Shown here in pieces: positions 11,792-23,512 of a DNA stretch of 64,000 bases (position 1 is the stretch's first letter; each line of letters starts with the position of its first letter). The translations under genes and the position numbers were made by a program. The stretch comes from Hemicordylus capensis (lineage: Eukaryota; Chordata; Lepidosauria; Squamata; Cordylidae). The notes under the pieces were generated by a model, which was not told where the DNA came from, did no database searches, and saw nothing but the letters and a program-made list of their open reading frames with translations. The DNA is taken from the NCBI RefSeq assembly GCF_027244095.1, contig NC_069658.1, positions 416,170,687 through 416,234,686 of the forward strand, read 5' to 3'.

Positions 11792-12789
11792 AGCAGTGGA
11801 CGTTGCCAGACCAAAAAATGCTGGAAAATGACAAATTTCAGTATGCTGGGGCTCATGAAATACCCAAATACTACATGGAGGTGTACTTGGAAAACTAAAC
11901 AGAAGTGCCTGTCTAATTCTCTTCTGTGCATTGTAGCATCACTATTACATAAGTTTTAAAAAATAAATTGAGAATTTGACTTTTCCCAGATACTCTGAAA
12001 ATAATTAAAGGATATGCACAGTAAACTGTGTCACTGCTTGGAATATATTCTAGTATTTCAGAAAGACAATTAAAATGAGAGAAAGAGAGCAAGAAACTCC
12101 CAGTGAGCCTTAATACTAAGGATTTCACACTGATTCAAAGACAAACTCACCATTAATAGCCATATTATTAAGACATCACATTTAACTCACTTATCACAAG
12201 AAGCAAAGTAAGAACAAATGAATACAATCCTAGCTTATAAGCTTCAACTCAATATTCACAAGCCCCGATTCTCTGTACATAGTGCCAAACTGAACATGTA
12301 CACAGTGACTTATATTATATATATATTTTTAAAATATTACCTGTAGCCCCTTCGGGGGGCTTCCTAAAGACCATGGGGGTGTGTGTCTGCAAATGTTCTG
12401 CCTCCCCTGCTGGCCTCTAGGGCCTCACAGGGACCATTTGAACATGTGCGGTGGCCATTTTTAAAAATAAATAAAAAATAAATAAAAATGGCCACTATAA
12501 ACATAATGGCCACCGCGCATGCTCAAATGGCCTGTGTGAGGACTGGCATGGCCTAGGGCCTCATAGAGGCCATTTGAGCATGTGCAGTGGCCATTTTGTT
12601 TTTGGTGGCCATTTTTTTTAAAAAAAATTAATTTTAAAAAATTGCGCCCCCCTTCAAGTGGCGCCCGGGGCATGTGCCCTACCTGCCCTACCCTAGATAC
12701 GCCCCTGCTGAGCAAAGAGGCACCTTTCAATGGGCATGTTAAATAGATTCTCTTCTATTTAGCAAGGGGAGAGGAACTGTCCCTATCCA

Positions 12790-12965
12790 GTCCCAGCATA
12801 GCATTTCTCCAGTGCCTAGTGCTGGTTTCTACCTTATGGTTCTTTATAGACTGCGAGTCCTTTTAGGATAGGGGACCTTCTTATTATTTTTCTATATCCA
12901 CCACTTTGAGTACTGTTGAAAAGTGGTATATAAATATTCATAATCTGTAGTCAATATAGATCTAT
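12790..12965 (+). repeat. Interspersed repeat with LINE-like 3' tail
   Basis: 'cagtcccagcatagcattt' followed by 'gcgagtccttttaggata' and a tail 'aaaagtggtatataaatatt'. A related copy lies at 60090-60260. The tail resembles L2 or CR1-type 3' ends. The family is not named. Confidence 0.6.
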
Positions 12966-14645
12966 TATACACAAGTGACAAGCATCCTTTAGACACTGTT
13001 CCTTGTCTTTGGGATCTAGCATAAATTCTTCCATGGACTTTGAGGTTTAAGGATAATTAAATTTATTCACATTTGCTCTGGGCCTCTACATCCTGTCAGC
13101 AGCACTGGCTCTTACTATCCCTGGTTTTCTTATAGTGTTACTTGCCCCTTTCTCTCTTGCTGCCAGCCACCACATGCTGCTGGTTCCTCCTACCTGCACA
13201 CAGGCAATTTTCATGTACAAGCTCTTGGTCCTGTCCAGAAAGAAGTGGAGCTCCCTCCGGACATCGGAGTGGAGCATTCTAGGGGCGAAAACTGGGTGCA
13301 TAAGAAGGCATGGAAGATGATATCCTGGTTAATGTGGAAGTCTGACACAACTTTGGGTAGGAAGGCTGGCTCAGTTCTCATAACAATCTTTTAAGCAGGA
13401 AAGGTGGTAAAGGGAGCATCAGCCCTTAAGGCTGTGAGTTTGCTAACCTTCCTACCGGTAATTAAAGCAATTAGGAAGGCCATTTTAAAAGAGAGCAATT
13501 TAGTTGATATAATGGCGATGCAATATATATGATGGAGCAATTTAATAGAGACTGAGGACAAAGGTTCAAAGGGTTCTGTGAGGGTGGAGAGGACTAGGGA
13601 CAGACTCCAGGGATCAACCAGCTTCTTTACCAGAAGGTAGAGATCGTTAAATCCCTTCAAAAATGGTTTGGAGTTGGGGTGAGAATAAGATTTTAGTTTG
13701 TGAAGCAAGATTGTCTAGAAGTACAACTTCCAAGCAGTCATGTTCAGTGTTCTGAGGCTGCGATGGAGGATCTTGCCATTCTGGGAGAGGTTGGTACGTT
13801 GGTGGAGGCAATGATGGAGGTCCCGAGACAGCTGCCTTGGCCACCATGGCATATTATGCACCTTGTTTTGAGCTGTAGAATCTTGCTGACAACCTTGGAA
13901 AGGAGGGGAAGAACTAATATAGATGGGAGTTCCAAGGAATTTGGGAGACACTCCCCAGGGATCCGGTCCCCATTCCCACCACGGAGAAGAAAGGGGGCAC
14001 ATTGTTGAGGTGCATCACAAAGAGGTCCACTTGGGGAGTCCCCCCCCCATGTAGAAAGACATTGGATAGCACATCTGGGTTGATTTCCCATTCATGTTGA
14101 CATGAGAGGTTTGTGTTTCTGCTGAGATAGTCTGCCAACATGTTTCTGCTGAGATCGTCTGCCAACTATGTCCTTTATGTGAAGTGCTATGGGACATATT
14201 TGATTATTTATGGACCAGTCCCAATGTTGGATAGGTTGCAAAGGGATTTGGAGATTGTGCTGCCCTCGCGGTTGATGTAGGCGATGGCGGTGCTTTTGTC
14301 CAATCTGGACTGTACTGCTGCTTAGCCTGGGAAGAAAGGACTTCAAAGCCAAGAGAACTGCCAAGAGTTCCAGAAACTTTATGTGGAAAGACAATTGTTG
14401 AAGATTCTAGAGGCCTTGTGTGTGGAGTCCTGTACAATGAGTGCCCCACCCCTTGAGTGAGGCATCTGTAGTAACGGTCATTGAGGTGGGTGGATGCAAG
14501 GGCATGCCCATTATAAAGTGTTGAGACTACCCTCTCTCTTTAGATGATCAATTATTGAGCTTGCACATTTTGTGAAGAAACAAGACGCTTTGGAAAGTCC
14601 AAAAGGAAGGACTGTATATTGGAAAACTAACTCCCTGACAGTGAA

Positions 14646-15157
14646 TCTATCTAATTAATTCTCTTAGCCAGAATAAGTGTCCAGGATTTGACGGTGGAAC
14701 TCTCGCAACACGCTGCGAGAGTTCTGGCAAGAGGCCCGGCGGAGTGAGGAGGAGAGAGGGAAGAAAGTGGCGGCGGTGGGTGGGCGGAGGAGGGGGGGAG
14801 AGAAAAGCAGCGGCGACAGCGGGAGGGGGGGAGAGAAAAGCAGCGGTGGCGGGTGGAAGGGGGGAGAGAAAAGCGGAGAAAAGCGGCAGCGGGCGGGCAG
14901 AGGAGAGAGAAAAGCTGTGGCAGTGGCAGGCTGATGGGAGGGAGAAAAAAACAGCAGCAGCGGGTGGGCGATAGGGCCCTCCTTGGCCACCCGCCACCCG
15001 GTGAAGCTCGGGGGGGGGAGGAATGGGAGGGGGGAGGGCTAGAGAGCACGGGGCTGGAGGAAAGGGGAAGAGAGGAGAGACCGGGGCAGGAGGGAGAGGA
15101 AAAGGGAAACAGCCGGTCCCAAAGTACCGCACAGATGCTCTGTGCGGGGTCAGCTAG
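14646..15157 (+). mobile_element. Helitron-like non-autonomous element
   Basis: It begins TCTATCTAATTAATTCTC and ends CTAG. A GC-rich hairpin (ccgcacagatgctctgtgcgg) lies about 7 bases before the 3' end. It sits between host A (14645) and T (15158) with no target duplication, all as expected for Helitrons. The 512-bp interior is GC- and purine-rich (gcggcggtgg, ggggggagagaaaa), with imperfect ~30-bp repeats at 14750-14960. No Rep or helicase is present. Confidence 0.8.
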
Positions 15158-16848
15158 TTGTAGGAATTTCTTGTGTTGTCACATGCCCATTTGAAAATAG
15201 GCACCTTTGAGGTATAGCATGGCAAGCCACTCTTCTTCCATCAGGAGGGGGAAGGGTTGAAGAATGAGCATGCATAACTTTCTCATCAAGGAAGCGGAGA
15301 TCTAGTATAGGGTGGAGAAGACCACCATCCCATTTTGGTACCTGCAAGTACCTTGAATAAAACCCTGCCCAATGGTGCTTCTGCAAGTCTGGATCTATCA
15401 CCCCCTTGGAAAGTAGCTCTTGAATCTCTGTCAGCTGAGGGTGGGTGTTTTATTCCTAGGAAAGGGGAAATAGTATGGAACTCTATGGCATAGTCAGTTG
15501 AAATTATACCAATAGAGATTATAAGATATACTTAGCCAGAGATCAGTTGTGATAAGATGCTGGGTGGAAAGGAAAGGGGTGAGTTTGGTGTGTGCAGAAG
15601 CTCCAACAGGTAGTTAAAACCATCAAGTCAAAAGGTTCTGTTTGGACTGGTTCTGATGCTTGGTCTTGTTTGGTTGTTGTCAATGTTGAAAAGTGCGTAA
15701 GAGTACTGGAAGGTCTTCCTACTGACTTTAAGCTCAGACCAGTTGAACTGGTAGCTGGGCCTGTCAAACTTCTTAAATTGTTGAGAGTAGGACTACGGGG
15801 TAGAGGAAGAGGTGAACGTTCTTGCTGTAAAGTGAGATTTTTTCACTCTCAATGGTTTCATCCATCTGAGAACTAGAGAGACCTTCTCCATTGAAGGGGA
15901 GGTCTTTGATTTTGTCTCATATCCAGATATAGAGAGGACCAATGGATCCAGGTGTGTCGCCTTAATGAGATGGTGCTAGCCAGGGTACAGGATTCTGTTT
16001 CCATATAATGATTGGCAGTGCTCAAATTTTGGTGTGTTATGTCCGCCGACTTGGCAAGCATCTCCTTGAACCTGGTTCAGATCGGTCCTTGAGGTTGTCT
16101 GCATATCCTTCCCAAATGAAGTAGTGGTATTTGGCCATGCAGGCTATATAGTTAGCAATTTTCATTGATTGAGAGGATGAGGAATAAATTTTGTAACTAA
16201 CAGAATCTAATTTTCGGCTCTGTCTGTTGGGGTAGAGTGCTTTTTGGCCTTACTTGCTGCCAACTGCGCAGTCAACAACGAACGAATTTGGAGGATGGTG
16301 CCTCAACAGGAACTTGCAATCATCCTTTTAGATCCTGTAAAAAAAAATTCAAATCATTTGGAGGTAGATGTGGCAGTTGATGGAGCACTCCATGCTGACT
16401 TGGCACAAAGCATTAATACTGACAATATGGGTAGCACTTCAGCATGGGATGTCATAGTGGATGCAACAAAATCATAGACAGGATCCTGAACATTAGGAAC
16501 TGGAGACTTCAGTTCTAGGCCAAGGCATTTCTGCAACGTGAATGTGGTATGGTTTTGTCTTTTCTGTGGGAGGGATCTGATGGAGTCTCGGTTTGTGTAG
16601 ACTCATTATCAGAGTCTGAAGAAGTGGTCATTATTGGAGTCTGGTTTTTCTGAAATGGGAGCTGACTCTCATTACCACAAGTAGTAGTAACAGAGGAAGG
16701 AATCTGAGTATGAGGAGGCAGTTGGGCCGGTTCAACAGGTTGCAGTAAGGGAGGTTGAAGAAAATGAGGGCATGGAGCTGGAGGAGGGTTCAGGGGACGA
16801 AGGAAGGCTACCCTGTAGGAAGAGAAAGTTGTCTTTGATAAGTAGTGG

Positions 16849-17346
16849 TGGGGATGTGCATGGAACCGCAGAGCTGCGGTCCAGCACTGGTGTGTTGGGC
16901 TCTTTAAGGGCGGGGGAGGGTGTACTTACCCCCCCCCCCCGTCGTGTTTCCCCTGCCGGCACGTTCGTTTTGTAAAGCTTTTAGGGTGGCAGGATACTTC
17001 CCTGCTGCCCCTTCCCCCAGTTGTCGGCAAAAGGCTTCAAAAGGCCTTTTGCGCGTGTGCACGTGACACGGAGACGTGACGTGCACACACACAAAAGGCT
17101 TTTTGAAGCTTTTTGCAGACGACTGGGGGAAGGGGCGGCAGGGAGATATCCTGCCGCCCAAAAAGCTTTACAAAACGAACACGCTGGTGGGAAAAACGCG
17201 CCAGGGGAAACACGGCGGCGGTGGTGGGGGCAGTAACCCTCCCCCGCCCTTAAAGAGCCCCCCACACCAGTACTGGACTGTCCTCATGTCCGGACCGGTT
17301 CGGAGGCCTTCAGAATGGCCTCCGGACCGGTCCGGGCTCATCCCTA
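16849..17346. mobile_element. GC-rich foldback hAT-like MITE (TGGGGATG...CATCCCTA)
   Basis: The two halves are inverted copies of each other. For example, 'ttcgttttgtaaagctttta' near 16970 pairs with 'aaagctttacaaaacgaac' near 17162, and 'ggtggcaggatacttccctg' pairs with 'cagggagatatcctgccgcc'. The centre lies near 17068. An 8-bp duplication, agtagtgg, flanks it (16841-16848, 17347-17354). The ends match the TAGGGATGTGCA-type elements at 24773 and 26654. It sits inside the DIRS-like fossil. Confidence 0.85.
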
Positions 17347-17479
17347 AGTAGTGGTGGATTTCATCTTTTTCAATTTCTATAGCCTAAATTCTTCATAATC
17401 ATTCAGAAGAGATGGGGAAGAATATTTAAGATAGGTCCTTATATCTCCCCAACCTTCTAATGTAACCTGGGCTCAAGGC

Positions 17480-17909
17480 CCCAGGAGTGCTCTAGTCCAG
17501 CTGTCTCCAAAAAGGGACAAGTCAGGGAGTGAAAAGTGAAGGCTTTCTTTCTTTTATTAATTTTATTGGTTTTAAAGATACAAAGATGAGAGAGAGAAAT
17601 GAAATTAATATAGGATCAAAAGAATAGGATGCATCTCCAAACTTACAATATCCACGAATAAACACAGTTTTGCATACTTGTTTAGTAAATTTATTATCAC
17701 ATCAGAGTTGTCTAATCTGACCAAATGTCCTTTTAAAGCAAAATCTAAGGGGAAAGGTATGATGACGAAAAAGTGGCAGCTGTATCAGTTATGAACTTCA
17801 AATTAAACCTGAATCTCATTGGTTTTTATGTCATTCAGGTATCTAGCATATTATCTCCCAAAAAGTATTGAATGATTGCATCAAGGCAAACTGAAAAGAG
17901 AAAGAAAAA

Positions 17910-17948
<39 letters not shown>

Positions 17949-18380
17949 AAAGAAAAAGAAAACAGCGGAGTGAAGTAATCTGTATTTAAATACAGTTTTT
18001 CTCTAAACAATTTGATTTAGAAAAGAAATTAAAGGACTACCAAAAATATGGTAAAAACTTTGTTTAGAAGCCTATCAGATTAATTGGAAATGGAAAATAC
18101 CAAAGCGGAAAAATAACAAAGATGTTCAGATTAGTAAATATAAGAAACTTATTTCCTACTAGGCAGAGGAAAACTAGTAAACTAAAACACTGTAATAATC
18201 TATAATGGAATTGGGGGGGGGGGAAGAGCCTTTTATAATCAATGAACCAGGCCAATTGGTAATGCTATTAAACTAAAATAAAAATAAGATGCAGGAACAG
18301 GAAAAAGCCATAACATAAAGTTATCAAAGACTTTGTCAATAAACCAGTCCAATTAGTAATCCAGTGAAAACTGGATTACT
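17480..18380. repeat. AT-rich unidentified insert with (AAAT)n
   Basis: It differs in composition from the flanking DIRS-like sequence and includes a 40-bp (AAAT)n microsatellite at 17907-17949. No protein similarity is visible. Near 18228-18375 two short stretches around 'accaggccaattggtaat' and 'accagtccaattagtaatcc' repeat. Its origin is unknown. Confidence 0.45.
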
Positions 18381-18879
18381 AATCTGGAATATCTGGTATC
18401 AACGATGTAGAACAATGAGCGGTGTTGGTGGAAGGCTCAACGTTGAAGTTGATGGTCATGTTGATGGTTGTGTTGACATTAGTGATGTTGATAGCAAGGT
18501 GGATGCAGATGGGCTTTCACAGACTGAGTGGCAGGTCCAAGAGAGGTCTGCTGGGGTGAGTGATGTCAGCGTCGAGGAAATTTTTCGATGTTTGGAGAGG
18601 GGAAAAAATCTTCCTCCCGATGTTTGTGTTTATGATGTCTATGCCCATCCTTAGAGACATTCTTAGGTTTCTTAAAAGAGGTTTGGGCAGCAGATAGAGA
18701 AGTCCCCAAAGTCAAGCCCGACTTCAACATCGCTTATGTCGATAACAGGGAGTGTGGCATTGGAGTTGAACCTGTTCGTAAAGATCCACTCAATCACAAT
18801 TCCCTGCTTTTCTAAGTTTGGAAAAGGAGAGCCAAATTTTACATGTGCAAATATTATGGTTTTGCCCAAGACAAAAAAG

Positions 18880-20170
18880 AACCCTAAATGGAAACTAATG
18901 ATCAGTATATAAAAACAAATTTAATCAGCTGTAGATATAAAATGTCATTTCATCAGTATTAAGAAACTGATCCCAATTGCTAAAAAACCATCTAATAAAC
19001 ACACATTAAAAAAACACACATATACATATATAAACAAAGTCTCTTTAAAAGTCCAGAAATTCCATTTGAAGGTGTATCTTGAGTTATATAGTCAGAGTCT
19101 ATACATGGACCATACTCTAATTCCATGTATCTGTTCCAAGTTTCCACTATGCAGTGCCACCAAGTGTTGAAAAATGTGTTTAATGTTCTTTTATATTGGG
19201 GCATAATCCATGTGAAGATAAAACTTCTCTGATGGAAGTATAGTTGATGCTTCTTGGAGCTACACCAGATGCGTTTCAGAACCTTTGCCTTCTTCAGTGG
19301 CATTATAGAGAACCCTTTCATACAATCTACACAATAAAAAGAGTTGCTTTCAAAAACATCCAATAATAATGTACCAATACCATGTGCATGTAGTTCACCC
19401 CCCATATCATTCTCACTTATTATGTGCTGATCATATGTTGCTCCTGTATCACAAAATGGAGACATCCACTCCATTTGTTTTGATAATACTGCTGTTTCTC
19501 AGCTTTTAAATAGCATTCTCACAAGTATGTTCAATTAGGATAATCTTCACAGTTGTTAATCATAAACCTCTCTCACATTCAATATACTCATTCTGAAGAG
19601 ACTTAAGGTTAACAGTGTCTGTTGCCTCCTTATTGTCTACTATATCCATGTGTAATTCCATATCGATAATTCTATGGGGATCAGATAATCAATATAACAT
19701 ACATACATAGTGTAAACATCCACATTTTTATCTTAAAAATATTTATATAAAAAAGATATTTACTTGTGTGTAACCTCATTAACAACAACAACGGCCAGAA
19801 AGTAAATCAATAAACAGTAAACCAGTTCACCTCTTCATTCAACCCATAGAGTGCCCATGTTTTGAGTGTATGTATCCAAAAAGGTTCTCGGCATGTTAGA
19901 GAATTATAAATGTGGTTGTTGCTATTTCTGATCTATTCTATGCACCAAAATTTTAGGACTTCTACTTTGTGATTCAAAAATGTTTTACTAAAAGTGCTTG
20001 TATCTTCCTTCTCTTAATGCAACTTTTGTGTGCAATTATTCTTGTCTTGATATTTCTTGACGTCATTCCCACATACTGCAACCTACAAGGGCACTGGATA
20101 ACATAAACCACTCCTTTGGTATTGCAATTGAAAAAGTCCTCATTTTGATACTCTTGACCATTCAAAGGGT
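18880..20170 (-). mobile_element. Penelope-like element fossil, 3' part
   Basis: Minus-strand reading at 19974-20165 shows a GIY-YIG endonuclease-like stretch (GVVYVIQCPCRLQYVGMTSR), typical of the C-terminal domain of Penelope-like elements. Downstream (lower coordinates) is a long 3' region with 'gaagaaggcaaaggttctgaaacgc', resembling their 3' UTRs. The reverse transcriptase is not visible and the fragment is broken. Boundaries are approximate. Confidence 0.75.
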
Positions 20171-21003
20171 TCCTGAATTTTTAAAGTTTCTCACAATTAC
20201 TGCAGACTGTGCAATAGCTGCAGGGGAATTGGTCTATAAGATGGTTTCCCATCCAATATACTTTGTTTGTGAACCTCCAAAAGGTTTTTATTGTATTGTG
20301 GTCTTCCCCAAGACAAAGCAAACAAAGTTTGTGCTTGTTGGAAGAGGGAAGAGTCCCGTGGCAAGAAGAGCATAACTTGAAGGTCTTTGCTTCCAGAGTC
20401 CATTAGAAACCAAACCCAAGCATTAGGGAAAGAGTTGTCAAAGTCTGGAGGGGCAAGATGGCCAAAAAATCTAACCAAACGTTTTCTTCCAGGAACCAGA
20501 CAAGGAACAAATCCTAAGGGAAGTGTTCACCCAGCAGTTGAGAAGGAACCGTGATAAGAAGAGCTCTGCCACCCAAGATACTGTGTGTGCTTCAGACGCA
20601 GTAGGCAGAGTCTCAGATCACTTTGAGGAGCCTGGAATCCTTCTGCATGGACTATTGCACCGGCGCAAGGCCCACATTATGGAGGATACCTGATCACCAC
20701 GAAGATCCACTAGTTAGCAGCCAGCCCATTCCAACACAAGTCATTTTTTCTGTCCTCCTTGCTGCAATCCCATCTGAGGGCCAAGGTACCCTTGGCAACG
20801 GCATTGCATGTGGTGCAGTGCAGATGGCTGAAGAAAGGAAGCTCCCAAAACTGGGCAAAGTCTCCTTCCTCAAGCGGAGCAAATAGAGCACTTGAATCTC
20901 AGGCATGACTTTTCAAGGAGTTGTGAGAAGCAAGGGTAGGGGATATCTTATGCTAGTGCTTTTGCTCCGAGTGCTACCACTGGCCTATGTCTGCCTTAAG
21001 AGT
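20171..21003. other. Unrecognised sequence
   Basis: Short frames occur here but no domain is recognised. It may be more Penelope-like or DIRS-like remains, but I cannot support either. Confidence 0.3.
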
Positions 21004-21130
21004 AGGGGCCATAACTTAGTGGTAGAGCACTTGCTTTGCACACAGAAGGCCTCGAGTTTCATCCCTGGCATCTGCAGGCATATGAGGGGAGAAAAACCCT
21101 CTCTGAACCACTGGGAAAGTCCACCAATGC
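21004..21130 (+). mobile_element. tRNA-derived SINE, head only
   Basis: 'ggggccataacttagtggta' (A box) and 'ctcgagtttcatccctggca' (B-box region) give a tRNA-like head. The head is the same type as at 7331 and as the tRNA part of the 5S-tRNA SINE. The 3' body is truncated. Confidence 0.75.
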
Positions 21131-22049
21131 TCCATTCTGCCCATTAAGACCTACCTTATGCATTACTGCAGAATAGCAGCTACCCAAAATGCACCTCTGT
21201 GGGCCCATATCACAGCTGTCACACATGCAAGAGGCAGTAACACTGGTAGTATAGTCCAGGGATTCCTAACCTGTGGTCTGGAGGGCTGAAGTAGTGCAGC
21301 CCTGATCTAGGAGCTCCTTTCTGTCACCAGTACTGCACCTCCGTGTGGAAATGATACAGGAATTAGTCACATGATCCTAGTACTCACACAGCATTTGCAT
21401 TGTCATTAATACTGACCACACACAAGGATCTTCTCTTCCCTGGCAGACAGCCACGTTAACTGGACCATTTCCTTGTTTACACTTCTTGGTAAAATGAGAG
21501 AAGTAAAGGTCAGCTCAGTAAAGACACCATGCTAGGCTGGAGTTATGAAAAACTTATGCCTTCTCTGGAAAATTAACAATTGCCAGTTTTAAGGAGAAGG
21601 GTACTTCATTCATAAATAGCCTAATCCTATTCTTCAGAGTACACAAAAGTACTCTGCTAAAAGCTTTTGCAAACATGGAAGTTAACTAAGTTAACTAGTT
21701 ATAGGGTAACTAACTAGTTATAAAGTTAAAAAGTTAAAGAAATTACTTTTCAGCTGTCAGCTCTTAATTATTAACTTTAACTCTTTAAGTTGAAATTTTT
21801 ATTTCCCAATATTTGACACGCCCACTCTCTTAAGACTTTGCATGAATCGTTTTTCTTTAATCAAACATTAGTACTCTGAAAAAGAGAAAATGCCTTCCTA
21901 TAGGACATGATGTTTCAGAACTATAAGTACCAGAATTTCTTAGTTGGCATTTTCTGTGCGCTTGCAGGAGAAGTCCATAGGGTACGGCAGCCAACTGTGC
22001 TTCTCCATAAGGGATATTGATCCCAATATGAGTGGAGCCATCGCTTCTG
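21131..22049. other. No gene recognised
   Basis: No coding or clear repeat signal, apart from a run of 'ttaactag' and 'aaagttaa' repeats at 21670-21760. Confidence 0.35.
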
Positions 22050-22308
22050 ACCTACCTAATGGTGCAGCGGGGAAATAACTTGCCTAGCGAACAAAAGGTT
22101 GCCGGTTCGAATCCCTGGTGGTATGTTTCCCAGACTATGGGAAACATCTATATCAGGCAGCAGCAATATAGGAAGATGCTGAAAAGCATCATATCATACT
22201 GCATGGGAGATGGCAATGGTAAACCGCTCCTGTATGCTACCAAAAGAAAACCACATGGCTCTGTGGTCACCAGGAGCTGACACTGACTCGACAGTGCAAC
22301 TTTACAGC
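22050..22308 (+). mobile_element. Sauria SINE
   Basis: Near full length, with the head 'cctaatggtgcagcgggg', the B box 'ggttgccggttcgaatccc', the 'tttcccagactatgggaaac' hairpin, the body, and the Bov-B-like end 'tgacactgactcgacagtgc'. Confidence 0.95.
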
Positions 22309-22929
22309 ATTGCTGTTAAATTTACAGGCCCCAGAACACATGTGAGTAAAAAAATGTCTTAGACTTAATTTAGAAATTTGCCCAAGCTCTTTTTAAAGAA
22401 GCAACTTTCAAGCCATCAACAGATGAACATTTTCCAAGTGGTTTCTCAAATATGCTGAACTTAGAGACGGGAGATTCCCAGGGCTTTGGAAACCATGTTG
22501 ACCGCATAAGAGCTGGATGCTGTTTTATCCAGGGGTGGATCTTCCATGCAGCTATCCTCTCAGATGGCCCCTTTGAGGGCCTTTTGGGGGGCAGCAGAAT
22601 GCACCCCCTACCTCTGGAGGCCCTGGTCACTAGTTTGACTCCATGGCACAAGCTAGTGTTGACTGTGCCCCACACTGACACCCAGGCACCATCCTCTTCC
22701 TTCTTGCAGAGTGAGCAGTTGACTGTTTACAAAGTGTCGCACAACTTGAATGTGCAGGTGGTTGCCTGCTCTCTCTTTTGTTGACTGCTGTGCTGTTAAA
22801 AGGTTGGTGTAGAAAGATGTTTATTGTAGTATCCCAGTGTTTTTTGAGCTATAAGCTCTTATATGGTAAGGCAAGAGCTATCTTTTGGAATACTATAATA
22901 TCCCTCCCACCCTCCCGATGATGAAAATA

Positions 22930-23512
22930 TAGGATTGTATCCAGAGCTGCCCGTTGGTATCATATTACGCCCATTCTGAAAAAGCTGCACTGGCTACCAA
23001 TTTATTTCCGGGTCCAAATCAAGGTGCTGGTTTTGACCTTTAAAGCCCATAACAGTTTGGGCCCTGGATATCTGAAGGACTGCCTGCTCCCAAGGGTTTC
23101 TGCCCACTTTACAAGATCATCAGAGGGGACTCTGCTCCGCCTGCAGACGGTGAGAGGGCTCAGTTGTCGAACATGTAGGACAGAGCCTTCTCAGTCATTG
23201 CCCCTAGGCTTTGGAATGCTCTCCCAGGGCTGGAATCCGCCCCTCAGTCTCTTGGACAGTTCTTAAGGGAAAAGTAAAAACGTGGTTCTTCACCCAGGCT
23301 TTTGAATGAAAGTATTGTTTTTACTGTTTCTTTTGTGTTTTATGTATTCTAAATAGAGACTTATATTATATATACTTTTATATTTTAATTATCTGTTTTA
23401 ATTTTTAAGATCATCTGTACCTTTGTATTTTAATAATGCATTATTTTAATTATATTGTAAACCAAGATTATTTTAATGAACAGCGGTATATAAATCGAAT
23501 AAATAAAGCTCC
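22930..23512 (+). mobile_element. L2-type LINE, 3' end
   Basis: 5'-truncated. The C-terminal coding segment reads VLTFKAHNSLGPGYLKDCLLPR, preceded by KKLHWLPVYFRVQ-like residues. An AT-rich 3' UTR follows, ending 'cagcggtatataaatcgaataaataaa', the usual L2-type tail. RT is absent. Confidence 0.9.

Larger units (their letters stand above)
8110..12707. mobile_element. Outer hAT-type element interrupted by a CR1 LINE
   Basis: Terminal inverted repeats are cagaggcgtatctaggg on the left and, reverse-complemented, caggggcgtatctaggg on the right. They are flanked by an exact 8-bp target duplication, ctgagcaa (8102-8109 and 12708-12715), diagnostic of hAT. About 135 bp of the element lies left of the CR1 insertion and about 0.9 kb lies right of it (11792-12707, with direct and inverted 'ggccatttt' and 'catttgagcatg' segments). 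No transposase frame is visible, so it is non-autonomous. It is the oldest layer of a three-level nest. Confidence 0.93.
13240..18790 (-). mobile_element. DIRS-like tyrosine-recombinase retroelement fossil
   Basis: Minus-strand remains in DIRS order. Gag-like sequence lies at about 15540-16960, with possible more at 18400-18790. Reverse transcriptase and RNase H remains lie at about 14090-14640 and 15160-15400. Tyrosine recombinase remains lie at about 13240-13710. The homologous parts of the element at 44590-49365 support the call. It is thoroughly broken (well over ten breaks) and interrupted by a Helitron-like element, a foldback MITE and an AT-rich insert. Terminal repeats were not identified, so both limits are approximate. 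An old fossil. Confidence 0.75.

Noticed and set aside
14647-15132. Pro/Ser-rich 161-codon frame on the minus strand
   Set aside because: A product of the purine-rich interior of the Helitron-like element, open by composition only.
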